From Paracoccus fistulariae (GTDB taxonomy: Bacteria > Pseudomonadota > Alphaproteobacteria > Rhodobacterales > Rhodobacteraceae): 64,000 nucleotides of DNA. Below the pieces are notes generated by a model. The model was not told where the DNA came from, made no database searches, and worked only from the letters and a program-made list of their open reading frames with translations. Shown one piece after another: positions 35,897-43,335 of this stretch. The DNA lies in contig NZ_CP067136.1 of NCBI RefSeq assembly GCF_028553785.1, positions 1,832,001 through 1,896,000 of the forward strand, read 5' to 3'. The position numbers and the translations under genes are program-made. How positions within the stretch are numbered: the first letter of the stretch is position 1; each line of letters begins with the position of its first letter.

Positions 35897-36796
35897 ATGG
35901 ACAGGCTAACGGCCGACCGCGTCTTTGTGCAGGTCGTGCGTCAGGGCAGCTTTGCGGCGGCGGCGCTGCGGATGGGCGTCTCGGCCGGGCAGGCGTCAAA
36001 GCTGGTCTCTCGGCTTGAATCCGATCTGGGGGTGCGGCTGTTGAACCGCACCACCCGCGCCTTGGCACTTACCGCCGAGGGAGAGACCTATTTCACCCGC
36101 ATCGCGGCAATTCTGGATCAGCTTGACGACCTGGATGACAGCCTGCGCGATACCGGCCGCGTGCCGCAGGGGCCGCTGCGGCTGACCGCGCCCCTGACCT
36201 TTGGCACGGTTCAGCTGATGCCCGCGCTGGCCGAATTCGCGCGGCTTCATCCGGCGATCCTGCTGGATGTCACCTTTACCGACAGTCGGCTGGGTCTGGC
36301 CGAACATGGCTTTGATGCCGCGATCCGCGTGGGCGAGCCGCAAGATTCGGCGCTGAAGCTGCACAAGCTGGGGGTGTTGCGGATCCAGTTCGTCGCCTCG
36401 GCCGATTATCTGCGCGCCCGTGGCATTCCGCGCCGCCCCGAGGATCTGCGCGACCATGACATCATCACCGACACGAATTTCCCGCGGCCGGATGAATGGC
36501 TGTTCGGCGGCGATGCGCCCCTGTCGCTGGAACTGCGGGGCCGGTTGCGCCTGTCCAATGCCGAGGCCTGCGTGATCGCCTGCGCCGCCGGTCTGGGCGT
36601 GGCGCGCCTGCCCGATTTCATCTCGGCCCCGGCAATCCGCGACGGGCGGCTGGTCGAGGTTCTGCGCCGCTTCCAGCCCGCCAGTTCCGGCATCTATGCG
36701 CTGACCCCGGCGGGGCGGCATATGCCGTCGCGGCTGCGTCGGCTGATCGGCTTTCTGCAGGACAGATGGGGCCGTGACCACGATTGGGCCAATTGA
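35897..36796 (+). CDS. LysR-family transcriptional regulator
   Basis: This 299-residue regulator starts MDRLTADRVFVQVVRQGSFA with a helix-turn-helix (AAALRMGVSAGQASKLVSRL) and an effector domain after about 90 (GPLRLTAPLTFGTVQLMPAL). I use the ATG at 35897; upstream in-frame residues overlap the FMN-reductase gene. It is co-directional with the reductase, which it may control together with doxX. It resembles the CrgA/AaeR-like LysR subgroup common beside quinone or aromatic genes. Confidence 0.91.
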   Translation: MDRLTADRVFVQVVRQGSFAAAALRMGVSAGQASKLVSRLESDLGVRLLNRTTRALALTAEGETYFTRIAAILDQLDDLDDSLRDTGRVPQGPLRLTAPLTFGTVQLMPALAEFARLHPAILLDVTFTDSRLGLAEHGFDAAIRVGEPQDSALKLHKLGVLRIQFVASADYLRARGIPRRPEDLRDHDIITDTNFPRPDEWLFGGDAPLSLELRGRLRLSNAEACVIACAAGLGVARLPDFISAPAIRDGRLVEVLRRFQPASSGIYALTPAGRHMPSRLRRLIGFLQDRWGRDHDWAN

Positions 36797-36837
36797 TTCC
36801 AAACCGGAAGGAATAATCTTCCAAAATCACGGATTAT
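36797..36837. promoter_or_regulatory. Inverted repeats upstream of doxX
   Basis: TTCC-N5-GGAA lies at 36797-36809, directly after the LysR stop, and ATAATC/GATTAT arms flank 13 bases at 36813-36837. The doxX start is 73 bases further on. They could be operator sequences; no regulator can be assigned from sequence alone. Confidence 0.4.
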
Positions 36838-36909
36838 CGCCAAAGCGCGCAAGGCCTACATGCATGTCAACCTCAGAACACGGCCCGAAGCGGGTCGGAA
36901 AGGAACGAT

Positions 36910-37320
36910 ATGCTGCAAGACCTGAACACCCGTCTGAACAATCCCGGCCTTGGGGCGCTGATCCTGCGCGTCACGCTGGGCCTGCTGTTTCTGGCCCATG
37001 CCTGGTTGAAGCTGGTGGTCTTCACACCCGCAGGCACGGCGCAATTCTTTCAATCCATCGGCCTGCCCGGCGCCCTGGCCTATCTGACCATCGCGGCCGA
37101 GATCCTGGGCGGGATCGCCCTGCTGACCGGCTTTCAGGTGCGTCTGGTCGCGCTGGCGCTGATCCCGCTGATTCTGGGCACGATCATCTTCAGCCATGGC
37201 GCCAACGGCTTCTTTTTCAGCAATGAGGGCGGTGGCTGGGAATATCCCGCCGTCTGGGCGGTCGCGCTGCTGGTGCAGGCGCTGATCGGGCCGGGCGATG
37301 CCGCGATCACCCGCGACTGA
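36910..37320 (+). CDS. DoxX-family inner-membrane protein (MhqP-like)
   Basis: This 136-residue protein has four hydrophobic helices (about 15-35, 50-70, 73-95, 107-127) and the DoxX start LGALILRVTLGLLFLAHAWL. DoxX proteins are found with thiosulfate:quinone and quinone-stress genes; MhqP in Bacillus is one. Its neighbours fit a quinone or electrophile theme. A bidirectional terminator follows. Confidence 0.88.
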   Translation: MLQDLNTRLNNPGLGALILRVTLGLLFLAHAWLKLVVFTPAGTAQFFQSIGLPGALAYLTIAAEILGGIALLTGFQVRLVALALIPLILGTIIFSHGANGFFFSNEGGGWEYPAVWAVALLVQALIGPGDAAITRD

Positions 37321-37336
37321 CCCGCCCGATCGAAAG

Positions 37337-37368
37337 AAGGCCCCGCAGCAATCGCCGCGGGGCCTTTT
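37337..37368. terminator. Bidirectional terminator between doxX and the GNAT gene
   Basis: A 10-bp stem (AAGGCCCCGC / GCGGGGCCTT) closes a 10-base loop, with TTTT on the plus side and a run of A (read as T on the minus side) at the other. It lies between convergent genes. Confidence 0.85.
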
Positions 37369-37370
37369 CG

Positions 37371-37673
37371 TCAGGCTTCGACAAAGACATCCGCCCATTC
37401 GGGATGCTTGCCCGCCTTGTCCACCACGTAAGAGCAGCGCGGAATGACCTTGAAGCCCCTGTTGCGCGCATCGTCGATCATCGCCTGCACCAGCGCCGAG
37501 GCCGCGCCCGTACCCCGCAATTGCTGCGGGGCAAAGGTGTGATCGGCGCTGAAGGTGGCAGGGCCGCGACGGGTCATGACCAGTTCCGCCTCGCCCTCGG
37601 TGCCGTCGATGCGGGCGACATAGCGGAATTGCCGGTCGTCCTTATCTTCCCTTGTGACGGTGATCTGTGTCAT
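37371..37673 (-). CDS. Small GNAT-like N-acetyltransferase (COG2388 type)
   Basis: This 100-residue protein has the acetyl-CoA-binding stretch QQLRGTGAASALVQAMIDDA followed by RGFKVIPRCSYVVDKAGKHP, the pattern of small Gcn5-related acetyltransferases resembling human GTLF3/NATD1 relatives. It starts 1 base after the VOC-hydrolase fusion stop, so the two are co-translated. Its substrate is unknown. Confidence 0.88.
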   Translation of the reverse strand: MTQITVTREDKDDRQFRYVARIDGTEGEAELVMTRRGPATFSADHTFAPQQLRGTGAASALVQAMIDDARNRGFKVIPRCSYVVDKAGKHPEWADVFVEA

Positions 37674-37674
37674 C

Positions 37675-39186
37675 TCAGCCCTCTTTCATCCAGTCAGCGG
37701 CAAGGGTCAGATCGGCGGCGCCAAGCTCATGCCCGCCCTGCACGATCTGCGCATCCAGATCGGCCCCGCTGTCGCGCAGCCAGTCATTCAGGCGCGGCGC
37801 ATATTGGCCATAGGGATCGCGCGCCCCGGTCAGTGTCAGCACCTTCACCCCGGACAGATCGACCTGCGGCAGATCCTCCAGCACCGCCATCGGACGGATC
37901 AGCACGGCCCGTCTGATCAGCCCCGGATGCAGCGCCATGATCGCCGCCGCGAAATTCGCGCCGTTGGAATAGCCCAGCACCGTGGTCCTGTCCGGGTCCA
38001 GATCATAGGCCGACTGCGCGCCCTGCCAGAAACCGGCAAAGGCCTCGGCCTCGGATCGGATATCCTGCTGATCGAAGGTGGTCATCGAATTGCGGCGGAA
38101 GAAACGGGCGATCCCCTCTTCCGTCGAACGGCCACGCAGACCCAGTAGGGTCGCGCCCGGCGCAATGCGATTGCCCAGCGGCATCAGGTCGGATTCGTTC
38201 CCGCCGGTGCCATGCAGCAGCAGAACGGTCGAGCCATCGGGCGCCTCGGGCTGGCGCAGGCGATGTTCAAAAGGCAGATCGCGCATCGGTATCCTTTCCT
38301 CGCCCGGACGGGCGAATTGCGGCAGCCGGACCCGCAGGTCGGTGGTGTCGTCGAAATGGGGCGGAACCATCAGCGTCCGGCCCAGATCATCAGGGCTTTC
38401 GTCAACGGCCATGCCGGGGCCATCGGTGGCCAGTTCGATCAGCGTCTCGCCGGGTTCGCGGACATAAAGCGACTGGAAATATTTGCGGTCGTGATAGGTC
38501 ACGCCACTGTTGCGGCCCGACAGCGCCTGTTGCAGACCTTCCAGTTCCGGCACATCGGCCACCCGCAGGGCGACGTGATCGACCACCCCGGTCCCCGGAA
38601 TCCCCGGCACGAAGCCCGAGGCATCGCGGATATCCAGCACATCGGTATCCGAGACCATGCGCGTCAGCCCGCCCTCGGCCGCGTCCTGACGAAAGCCGAA
38701 TTGCGACAGGAAATGGATGGTCTGCTCGGGCACCTCGCTCCAGATCGTGACGGCGCGGATCGCGGCGGGCGCGGCGGGCCAGCCGGTATCGGGCATGTCC
38801 GTGCCGACCAGCTTGACGATGATGCCATCGGGATCCTTCAGCCGCAGCACCGGTTCGCCGAATTCGCGACCCGGCCCCTCGACCTGCAGACGGTGCTGCA
38901 TGGCGCGGGTCAGCCAGTCGCCGATGCGGCCACGCGGAATCGCCAGCGAAATCTCGGCCACCTGACCATGGCCGACGCGACCGCGCGCGCCGCCCTGCCA
39001 GGCCAGAAAGCTGATCAGCGATCCGGGGCTGCCCTGCGGATCGCCATAGAACAGGTGCAACTGGTCGGCATCCTCGAACCCGGCGGTCTGCTTGACCAGC
39101 GACAGGCCGATGAAGCCCATCCAGAAATCGACATTCGCCTGAATGTCGCGGGTGATCGCCGTTACGTGATGGATCCCGCTTGTCAT
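37675..39186 (-). CDS. Fusion: VOC ring-cleaving dioxygenase-like domain plus MhqD-like alpha/beta hydrolase
   Basis: This 503-residue protein joins two enzymes normally encoded separately. Residues 1-300 are a two-half VOC protein (MTSGIHHVTAITRDIQANVD at the start; VVDHVALRV and [14 protein letters not shown] later), clearly related to the stand-alone VOC gene at 34343. Residues 301-503 are a carboxylesterase/phospholipase-type hydrolase with VLLLHGTGGNESDL and the nucleophile GYSNGA (Ser407). The domain junction ...RPGEERIPMRDL contains an in-frame Met301 preceded by GAGGAAAGG, so a separate hydrolase could also be translated. In Bacillus, mhqO and mhqD are neighbouring genes for hydroquinone resistance. 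The start ATG 39186 is used; the long in-frame stretch before it is the promoter and the antisense of pirin. Confidence 0.9.
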   Translation of the reverse strand: MTSGIHHVTAITRDIQANVDFWMGFIGLSLVKQTAGFEDADQLHLFYGDPQGSPGSLISFLAWQGGARGRVGHGQVAEISLAIPRGRIGDWLTRAMQHRLQVEGPGREFGEPVLRLKDPDGIIVKLVGTDMPDTGWPAAPAAIRAVTIWSEVPEQTIHFLSQFGFRQDAAEGGLTRMVSDTDVLDIRDASGFVPGIPGTGVVDHVALRVADVPELEGLQQALSGRNSGVTYHDRKYFQSLYVREPGETLIELATDGPGMAVDESPDDLGRTLMVPPHFDDTTDLRVRLPQFARPGEERIPMRDLPFEHRLRQPEAPDGSTVLLLHGTGGNESDLMPLGNRIAPGATLLGLRGRSTEEGIARFFRRNSMTTFDQQDIRSEAEAFAGFWQGAQSAYDLDPDRTTVLGYSNGANFAAAIMALHPGLIRRAVLIRPMAVLEDLPQVDLSGVKVLTLTGARDPYGQYAPRLNDWLRDSGADLDAQIVQGGHELGAADLTLAADWMKEG

Positions 39187-39267
39187 GTGACACCTCACTT
39201 TCAATACCTTGCAGCTAAGATGAAGATTAAGCGGCGGCTCTGCCACCTGAATCGCACGCAACCCGAT

Positions 39268-39284
39268 GTTCGCGAATGCCGAAC
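39268..39284. promoter_or_regulatory. LysR-type box (TTC-N9-GAA) between the fusion gene and pirin
   Basis: Arms GTTC and GAAC flank GCGAATGCC, giving TTCGCGAATGCCGAA at 39269-39283. It shares TTCGC and the exact spacing with the box at 34243-34257. It lies 83 bases from the start of the fusion gene and 65 bases from the pirin start. Confidence 0.6.
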
Positions 39285-39348
39285 GCTTTCGCGCTTGGCC
39301 GTTCCCCGCGAAACGGAATAGGCTGGACAAAACCACCGGAGGATCACC

Positions 39349-40281
39349 ATGAGCTGGAACCCTGCCCTGACGCCCGGTTGCCCCGATGAGATCGGCCCGG
39401 ACGCGATCGAGACCCTGATCATCCCGCGATCCCGCGACCTTGGCGGGTTCGAGGTGCGACGCGCCCTGCCTGCACCCAAGCGACAGATGGTCGGCCCCTT
39501 CATCTTCTTCGATCAGGCCGGCCCGGCGGAGTTCCTGACCGGTCAGGGCGTCGATGTGCGCCCGCATCCCCATATCGGTCTGGGCACGGTGACCTATCTC
39601 TATCGCGGCGATTTCCACCATCGCGACAGCATCGGCAGCGACCAGATCATCCGCCCCGGCGCGCTGAACTGGATGGTGGCGGGCAAGGGCGTCACCCATT
39701 CCGAACGCACCTCGTCTCAGGGCCGGTCGGGTCCGCACAGCCTTTACGGCATCCAGACCTGGATCGCCCTGCCCGAACAGCATGAGGATATGGAGCCGAC
39801 CTTCGAACATCACGGCAAGGAGGAATTGCCCGAGATCCGCGATCAGGGGATCGAGGCGCGGCTGATCCTGGGCAGCGCCTATGGCGAAACCGCGCCCGCG
39901 CAGATGTATTCCGAAACCTTCTATCTGGATGTGACGCTGGCCGCAGGCGCGCTGTTTCCGATGCCCGACAATCACGAGGATCGCGGGATTTATGTCACCG
40001 AGGGCTCGGTCCTGATCGCGGGGCAGGAATATCAGGCCGGGCAGATGATGATCTTCCGCCCCGGCGACAAGATCACCGTTCAGGCGGGCGAACGCGGGGC
40101 AAGGCTGATGGCACTGGGCGGCGCGACGCTGAACGGGCCGCGCTATATCTGGTGGAATTTCGTCGCCTCATCGCGCGAAAAGATCGAAGAGGCGAAACGC
40201 CAATGGCAGGCAGAGCGTTGGGGACAGGGGCTGTTCGATCTGCCCCCCACCGACCGCGACGAACATATCCCGCTTCCATAA
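39349..40281 (+). CDS. Pirin-family protein
   Basis: This 310-residue bicupin has the pirin signature VRPHPHIGLGTVTYLYRGDF followed by HHRDSIGSDQ and NWMVAGKGVTHSER, which supply three His and one Glu metal ligand. Some pirins, such as YhhW, are quercetin 2,3-dioxygenases; others are redox-sensing. Position next to VOC proteins and a quinone reductase suggests an aromatic or quinone substrate. It diverges from the VOC-hydrolase fusion gene. The ATG follows GGAGGATC. Confidence 0.92.
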   Translation: MSWNPALTPGCPDEIGPDAIETLIIPRSRDLGGFEVRRALPAPKRQMVGPFIFFDQAGPAEFLTGQGVDVRPHPHIGLGTVTYLYRGDFHHRDSIGSDQIIRPGALNWMVAGKGVTHSERTSSQGRSGPHSLYGIQTWIALPEQHEDMEPTFEHHGKEELPEIRDQGIEARLILGSAYGETAPAQMYSETFYLDVTLAAGALFPMPDNHEDRGIYVTEGSVLIAGQEYQAGQMMIFRPGDKITVQAGERGARLMALGGATLNGPRYIWWNFVASSREKIEEAKRQWQAERWGQGLFDLPPTDRDEHIPLP

Positions 40282-40295
40282 CAAGGATTTCAACG

Positions 40296-40841
40296 ATGGC
40301 CGTCAAATCACCCGAAGAGGTGCGCGATTTCTGGTTTTCCGAAAAGATGTCAAAGCTGTGGTTCGAAAAGTCGGACGAGGTGGATCAGCGGATCAAGGAC
40401 GATTTTCTGGACAGTTACGAGGCCGCCCATGCGGGCAAGCTGGAACATTGGATGAAGACGCCCGATGACGCGCTGGCGCTGATCATCACGCTGGACCAGT
40501 TCCCGCGCAATATCTTTCGCGGCAGCGGGCGGGCCTTTGAAAGCAACGATATCGTGCTGGATTACGCCCGGCGCGCGCTGGAACAGGATTACGATCAGGC
40601 GGTCGAGGCGACCCCGCGCCAGTTCTTTTACCTGCCCTTCATGCATAGCGAGGATATCGAGGATCAGAACACCTCGGTGAAGCTGTACGAGGCCCTGGGC
40701 AATGAAAACTCGCTGCGTTTCGCCATCGCCCATCGTGACGTGATCGAACGCTTCGGCCGCTTCCCGCATCGCAACGCCCCCCTGGGCCGCGACAGCACCC
40801 CGGAAGAGATCGAGTATATGGAAAACAACAAGGGGTTTTAG
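40296..40841 (+). CDS. DUF924 family protein
   Basis: This 181-residue helical, TPR-like protein contains the family stretch DDALALIITLDQFPRNIFRG and FFYLPFMHSEDIEDQNTSV. The start at 40296 gives a 14-base gap after pirin, with AAGGATT as ribosome site. Upstream in-frame sequence overlaps pirin and is discarded. The molecular function of DUF924 is not known; it probably shares the pirin transcript. Confidence 0.9.
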   Translation: MAVKSPEEVRDFWFSEKMSKLWFEKSDEVDQRIKDDFLDSYEAAHAGKLEHWMKTPDDALALIITLDQFPRNIFRGSGRAFESNDIVLDYARRALEQDYDQAVEATPRQFFYLPFMHSEDIEDQNTSVKLYEALGNENSLRFAIAHRDVIERFGRFPHRNAPLGRDSTPEEIEYMENNKGF

Positions 40842-40894
40842 GGCAAGATCCGTTGGCGCTGGACGCTGCCCGATGCTGAAACTATCAGGTCATC

Positions 40895-41524
40895 ATGGAT
40901 CACCCCAAGGAACCTTTGGCGCTGCGGATCGGCCGCGAATTGGCGCGGCGCATCGTCTCGGGCGAAATCGCGGCGGGCACGCGGCTGCGTCAGGATCACA
41001 TCGCGGCCGAATTCGGCGCCAGCCACGTCCCCGTGCGCGAGGCGTTTCGCCAGCTTGAATCGCAGGGGCTGGCGAAAAGCGAGCCGCGTCGCGGATTTCG
41101 CGTCGCGGGCTTCAGCCTTGATGAGCTGCGCGAGATTTCCGAGATGCGCGCCGCGCTGGAGGTTCTGGCCCTGCGCAAGGCGGCGCCGCATCTGACCAAG
41201 GCCATTCTGGATGAGGCGGAAGAGGCCACCCGCGCCGGCGAACGCGCCCGCGACGTGCAAAGCTGGGATGCCGAGAACCGCCGTTTTCACCGCCTGATCG
41301 TGACGCCCTGCCGGATGCCCCGGCTGCTGAAAACCATCGACGATCTGCAGGTCGCAAGCTCTCGGTTTCTGCTGGCGGGCTGGCGCACGGCATGGGAGGC
41401 GCCGACCGATCGCGACCACCGCGCGATCCTTGCCGCCCTGCGTTCGGGTCAGGTCGAGACGGCGGCCGCGCTGCTGGGCCGGCATGTGCAATGGACCGGC
41501 AAGAACCCGAAAAAATTCGGCTGA
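40895..41524 (+). CDS. bioR: GntR/FCD-family regulator, probable BioR
   Basis: This 209-residue protein has a GntR winged helix at about 8-73 (AAEFGASHVPVREAFRQLES) and an FCD effector domain from about 80-200. BioR is the alphaproteobacterial GntR repressor of biotin synthesis or uptake genes and recognises TTATMKATAA. The gene lies 96 bases upstream of bioY, and that gap holds an exact TTATCTATAA plus a one-mismatch copy, which strongly supports the assignment. The sites lie between bioR and bioY, so BioR should control bioY; self-control of bioR is not indicated by them. Confidence 0.85.
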   Translation: MDHPKEPLALRIGRELARRIVSGEIAAGTRLRQDHIAAEFGASHVPVREAFRQLESQGLAKSEPRRGFRVAGFSLDELREISEMRAALEVLALRKAAPHLTKAILDEAEEATRAGERARDVQSWDAENRRFHRLIVTPCRMPRLLKTIDDLQVASSRFLLAGWRTAWEAPTDRDHRAILAALRSGQVETAAALLGRHVQWTGKNPKKFG

Positions 41525-41563
41525 GGCTGCCGCATCGCCTGCATCCTTGTTTCCGGGGCCGGT

Positions 41564-41606
41564 TTATGGATAACTCTGATACGAAAAAACGCAGAATTAT
41601 CTATAA
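41564..41606 (+). promoter_or_regulatory. Two BioR boxes upstream of bioY
   Basis: TTATCTATAA at 41597-41606 matches the BioR consensus TTATMKATAA exactly. TTATGGATAA at 41564-41573 differs in one position. Their starts are 33 bases apart, about three helical turns. The downstream box ends 14 bases before the bioY start and would block initiation. Basis: the consensus is established for alphaproteobacterial BioR; binding here is inferred. Confidence 0.82.
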
Positions 41607-41620
41607 TTCGAAAAGGACCA

Positions 41621-42199
41621 ATGATGTCTGAGCCGACCACCACCCATGGCCCGCTGAACCTGCAAAACCAGTCCCTTGGCCTGCAGATCGGGGCCGTCTT
41701 CCTGGGCACCGTCCTGCTGGCGCTGTCATCCTATATCGAGGTGCCGATGCGTCCGGTGCCTGTGACCATGCAGACCTTTGCCATCACGCTGATCGGCGCG
41801 CTATATGGCTGGCGTCTGGGCGCGATCACCGTGATCGCCTGGCTGGGCGAGGCGGCGGTCGGCATGCCGGTGCTGGCCGGTGGATCGGGCGGGATCGCCC
41901 CCTTCATGGGCCCGACGGCTGGCTATCTGTTCTCATTCCCGATCATCGCGGCGCTGACCGGCTGGCTGGCACAGCGTGGCTGGGACGGTCGCAACCTGCC
42001 GCTGGCCTTTGCGGCGATGCTGCTGGGCAACCTGCTGTGCCTGGCGATTGGCGGAAGCTGGCTGGCCTCGCTGATCGGCTGGGACAAGGCGCTTGCCGCA
42101 GGCGTGACACCCTTCCTGATCGGTGCGGTGCTGAAATCGGGTCTGGCGGCGATGACGCTGCGCGTGATCCAGCGCCGCACGCTGCGCAATGGCGCGTAA
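41621..42199 (+). CDS. bioY: Biotin transporter BioY
   Basis: BioY (192 residues) is the membrane S-component for biotin uptake, acting alone or with EcfAT-type partners. Six hydrophobic helices are visible, beginning LGLQIGAVFLGTVLLALSSY, and the motif EVPMRPVPVTMQTFAITLIG is typical, as is GGSGGIAPFMGPTAGYLFSF. No bioM/bioN energising genes are in the window. Two ATGs (41621, 41624) follow AAAAGGA. DUF1284 lies 9 bases after its stop. Confidence 0.95.
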   Translation: MMSEPTTTHGPLNLQNQSLGLQIGAVFLGTVLLALSSYIEVPMRPVPVTMQTFAITLIGALYGWRLGAITVIAWLGEAAVGMPVLAGGSGGIAPFMGPTAGYLFSFPIIAALTGWLAQRGWDGRNLPLAFAAMLLGNLLCLAIGGSWLASLIGWDKALAAGVTPFLIGAVLKSGLAAMTLRVIQRRTLRNGA

Positions 42200-42208
42200 G
42201 AGCCTGCC

Positions 42209-42649
42209 ATGACGGTGCGGCTTCGCCCGCATCACCTGCTGTGTTTGCTGACCTATATCGGCAAAGGCTACAGCCCCGCTTTCATTGCGGGGCTGACCGA
42301 GATTGCGCGGCGCGTGAATGCCGGGGAAGAGGTCGTGATCGTCACCGGCCCCGACGATATCTGCGCGCCGCTGCTAGAGGATCCCGACGCCCATTGCCAC
42401 AATCCCGGCGTCCAGATCCGCGATGCCAATGCCGCCCGCGATGTCGGCGCGCTGCTGGATCGCGATATCCGCCACGGATTGCGTATGGTGCTGACGCCCG
42501 TCCTTGTCGCGCAGATGCGTGCGGCATTCGCAAATCAGGACACCCGTTCGGCCTGCGCGCGCTGTGACTGGGCGGCGCTGTGCTCTGACATCGCGGCGGA
42601 CGGGTTCGTGGGTGCGATCCTGCAGGCGCAGGACAGCACGGCCGAATAG
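42209..42649 (+). CDS. DUF1284 family protein with conserved cysteines
   Basis: This 146-residue protein begins TVRLRPHHLLCLLTYIGKGY and has DDICAPLLEDPDAHCHNPGV and, near the end, SACARCDWAALCSDIA (CX2CX6C). The HHLLC and these cysteines could bind iron-sulfur or another metal. It is co-directional with bioY and 9 bases away, so a biotin-linked function is possible but unproven. No signal peptide or membrane helix is seen. Confidence 0.88.
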   Translation: MTVRLRPHHLLCLLTYIGKGYSPAFIAGLTEIARRVNAGEEVVIVTGPDDICAPLLEDPDAHCHNPGVQIRDANAARDVGALLDRDIRHGLRMVLTPVLVAQMRAAFANQDTRSACARCDWAALCSDIAADGFVGAILQAQDSTAE

Positions 42650-42661
42650 CCTGCCGCGCGC

Positions 42662-43297
42662 TTAGTCCAGCCGGTCGCCATGTTCGGCGATCCAGTCCCG
42701 CGCGCCCTGCAGCACCGCATCATAGGCCGCCGCCCCGATCATCTGCCCCAGAGCCGTATGCTTGCCGGTAAAGACGCGATCCCCCGCATCGCAGGCCAGC
42801 GCGATGCAATCCGTGCCCGTGCCCGTTGCCGCGCCATCGGGCAGCCGCAACCCCGCATCCATGATCGCCGCCGTGCGCGCTTCGGCAATCAGGGTCATCG
42901 CCTCCAGCATGGCGGTCTGGTCCAGCGCGGCGTCGATCCGCAGGATGATATTGATCGTGCCGTAATCGGCGCCCTGAGCCGCACGGTGCCGCCCGATCCG
43001 TTCGGCATTGCCCAGACCGACCGTCGCAAGCGCCCGCGCCCGGCCATGCGCGGCGGTGCAATAATGGTGCAATTCGCGCGAGGTCAGAAGCGCCACCCCC
43101 TGCGCGTCGATCCGCGCCGCCTGCCCCGCCAGCCAGTTCAGCGCGTCAAGCTCTGGCCCCAGATCGTCATTGCGGACGTAGCGGATCAGCACCTGCCGCG
43201 CCGTCACGAAACCGGGCCGATAGGGTGCAAAGGACAGCACCCGCATCGGCCTGCCCAGATCGGCGATCAGCCAGGGATTTTCCAATGTGATGTTCAC
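42662..43297 (-). CDS. cbiZ: Adenosylcobinamide amidohydrolase CbiZ
   Basis: CbiZ (211 residues) cleaves the aminopropanol tail from adenosylcobinamide or pseudo-B12, letting the cell salvage cobinamides as adenosylcobyric acid. Family stretches are YGTINIILRIDAALDQTAML, EARTAAIMDAGLRLPDGAAT, GTGTDCIALAC and KHTALGQMIGAAAYDAVLQG. It is convergent with DUF1284. No cobalamin riboswitch was recognised upstream, only a hairpin that follows the previous gene. Confidence 0.88.
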   Translation of the reverse strand: MNITLENPWLIADLGRPMRVLSFAPYRPGFVTARQVLIRYVRNDDLGPELDALNWLAGQAARIDAQGVALLTSRELHHYCTAAHGRARALATVGLGNAERIGRHRAAQGADYGTINIILRIDAALDQTAMLEAMTLIAEARTAAIMDAGLRLPDGAATGTGTDCIALACDAGDRVFTGKHTALGQMIGAAAYDAVLQGARDWIAEHGDRLD

Positions 43298-43311
43298 GCG
43301 ATCTCTCTGCC

Positions 43312-43335
43312 AGGGCGCCCCGCCTGGGGCGCCCT
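43312..43335 (-). terminator. GC hairpin between the DUF1795 gene and cbiZ
   Basis: A perfect 10-bp stem (AGGGCGCCCC / GGGGCGCCCT) closes a 4-base loop and overlaps the DUF1795 stop codon. There is no T-run after it on the minus strand, so it may attenuate rather than fully end transcription into cbiZ. Confidence 0.6.

Noticed and set aside
42662..43335. Possible cobalamin riboswitch upstream of cbiZ
   Set aside because: Only 37 bases separate cbiZ from the previous gene and they hold a simple hairpin; there is no B12-box-like sequence or room for the riboswitch.
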